DNA of 41,084 nt, taken from contig DATLXH010000078.1 in the NCBI GenBank assembly GCA_035576005.1, positions 1 to 41,084 on the forward strand, written 5' to 3'. Both the position numbers and the translations under genes were made by a program. The notes beneath the pieces are model-generated. The model did not search any database and had not been told where the DNA came from. It worked only from the letters and a program-made list of their open reading frames with translations. This document shows positions 40,934 through 41,084 of this stretch, one piece after another. Source of the DNA: DATLXH01 sp035576005 (GTDB taxonomy: Bacteria; Acidobacteriota; Thermoanaerobaculia; Gp7-AA8). The first letter of the stretch is position 1; each line of letters begins with the position of its first letter.

Positions 40934-41084
40934 GCCGCAGATTCAATAGGTAAGTGCAACACACCCTGCTGTGAGATGGGCGTGATCTGAGCGACACTGA
41001 CGAATCTTCCACCAAAGAAGGGATCGTCATGAGCTATCGCCAGATCACGCCCGCAGAGAGGTATACGTTGGTCACCCTGCGAAC
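40934..41084 (+). mobile_element. IS30-family element, left end, cut by window edge
   Basis: Begins within the first 25 bp after the attC; GGTAAGTGCAACACACC (40958-40974) is a candidate terminal repeat. The transposase start follows at 41029. The other end and the target duplication are outside the window. Confidence 0.65.
41029..41084 (+). CDS. IS30-family transposase, 5' fragment
   Basis: ATG at 41029 with AAGAAGGGA upstream. The 18 visible residues MSYRQITPAERYTLVTLR match the start of IS30 transposases (a helix-turn-helix opening like 'YRQLTxEERYxIxxL'). The frame is open at the edge. It runs opposite to the cassettes. Confidence 0.8.
   Translation, partial: MSYRQITPAERYTLVTLR

Larger units (their letters stand above)
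32205..41084 (-). mobile_element. Integron gene-cassette array (3' end of array)
   Basis: Seven attC or attC-like sites at 32205, 32511, 35780, 38302, 39660, 40205 and 40829 share GCCTAAC/GTTAGGC-type core boxes, and most have long inverted repeats in between. All genes between them lie on the minus strand, begin close after one site and stop in or near the next. The low-coordinate end of the array abuts the M23 gene. attI and intI must lie beyond 41084; they are not visible. Cassettes vary from about 0.3 to 3.3 kb. Confidence 0.88.

Overview
This is a bacterial chromosome segment from a GC-rich organism. Fatty-acid and ribosomal housekeeping genes sit among exported metallopeptidases, CHASE2-type cyclase signalling, a PATAN (DUF4388) protein, pilin-like proteins and many glycosyltransferases. 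This mix resembles Acidobacteriota or a related soil or sediment lineage. That is inference from gene content; no rRNA or other phylogenetic marker strong enough to settle it is present.

Region 1 (1-12.5 kb) is a cell-envelope cluster. Two type IV pilin-like proteins, two paralogous membrane-tethered M20 peptidases, two large YfhO-family multi-pass proteins, two GT2 polyprenyl-phosphate-sugar synthase-like enzymes and a PAP2_3 membrane phosphatase lie together. GT2 plus YfhO is the enzyme logic known from CsbB/YfhO glycosylation, so a surface or pilin glycosylation role is a reasonable hypothesis. Region 2 (12.9-16.5 kb) is a translationally coupled minus-strand operon: CHASE2-adenylate cyclase, an exported unknown, then an exported M48 protease. 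Region 3 (16.6-20.5 kb) has a 26-residue Lys/Ser-rich mini-protein with its own promoter and terminator, and three GT4 glycosyltransferases in tandem. Region 4 (20.7-25.8 kb) is core metabolism: YceD (DUF177), rpmF, plsX, fabD, with fabG facing them. Region 5 (25.9-32.2 kb) holds a histone H1-like protein with a heptad-repeat head, an M14 carboxypeptidase, a small zinc-ribbon protein, a PATAN protein, a 5'-truncated gene and an M23 endopeptidase.

Region 6 (32.2 kb to the right edge) is an integron cassette array. Six complete attC-type sites and one degenerate one (GCCTAAC...GTTAGGC with long inverted repeats inside) separate cassettes whose genes all lie on the minus strand. Gene stops lie in or just before the attC core. 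Cassettes carry HicAB toxin-antitoxin, two small unknown proteins, an esterase-TPR protein, a frameshifted foreign amidohydrolase beside a broken membrane protein, a 1001-residue beta-propeller/GGDEF sensor, and a small frameshifted cassette gene. The array ends 10 bp beyond the stop of the chromosomal M23 gene. An IS30-family element enters at the right edge. No integron integrase is in the window.

Two copies of a ~177-bp near-palindromic element (12.65 and 29.1 kb) have 22-bp matching termini and look like a MITE or REP-type family. Start sites were chosen from Shine-Dalgarno sequences, overlaps with neighbours and domain boundaries. Residue positions are approximate.
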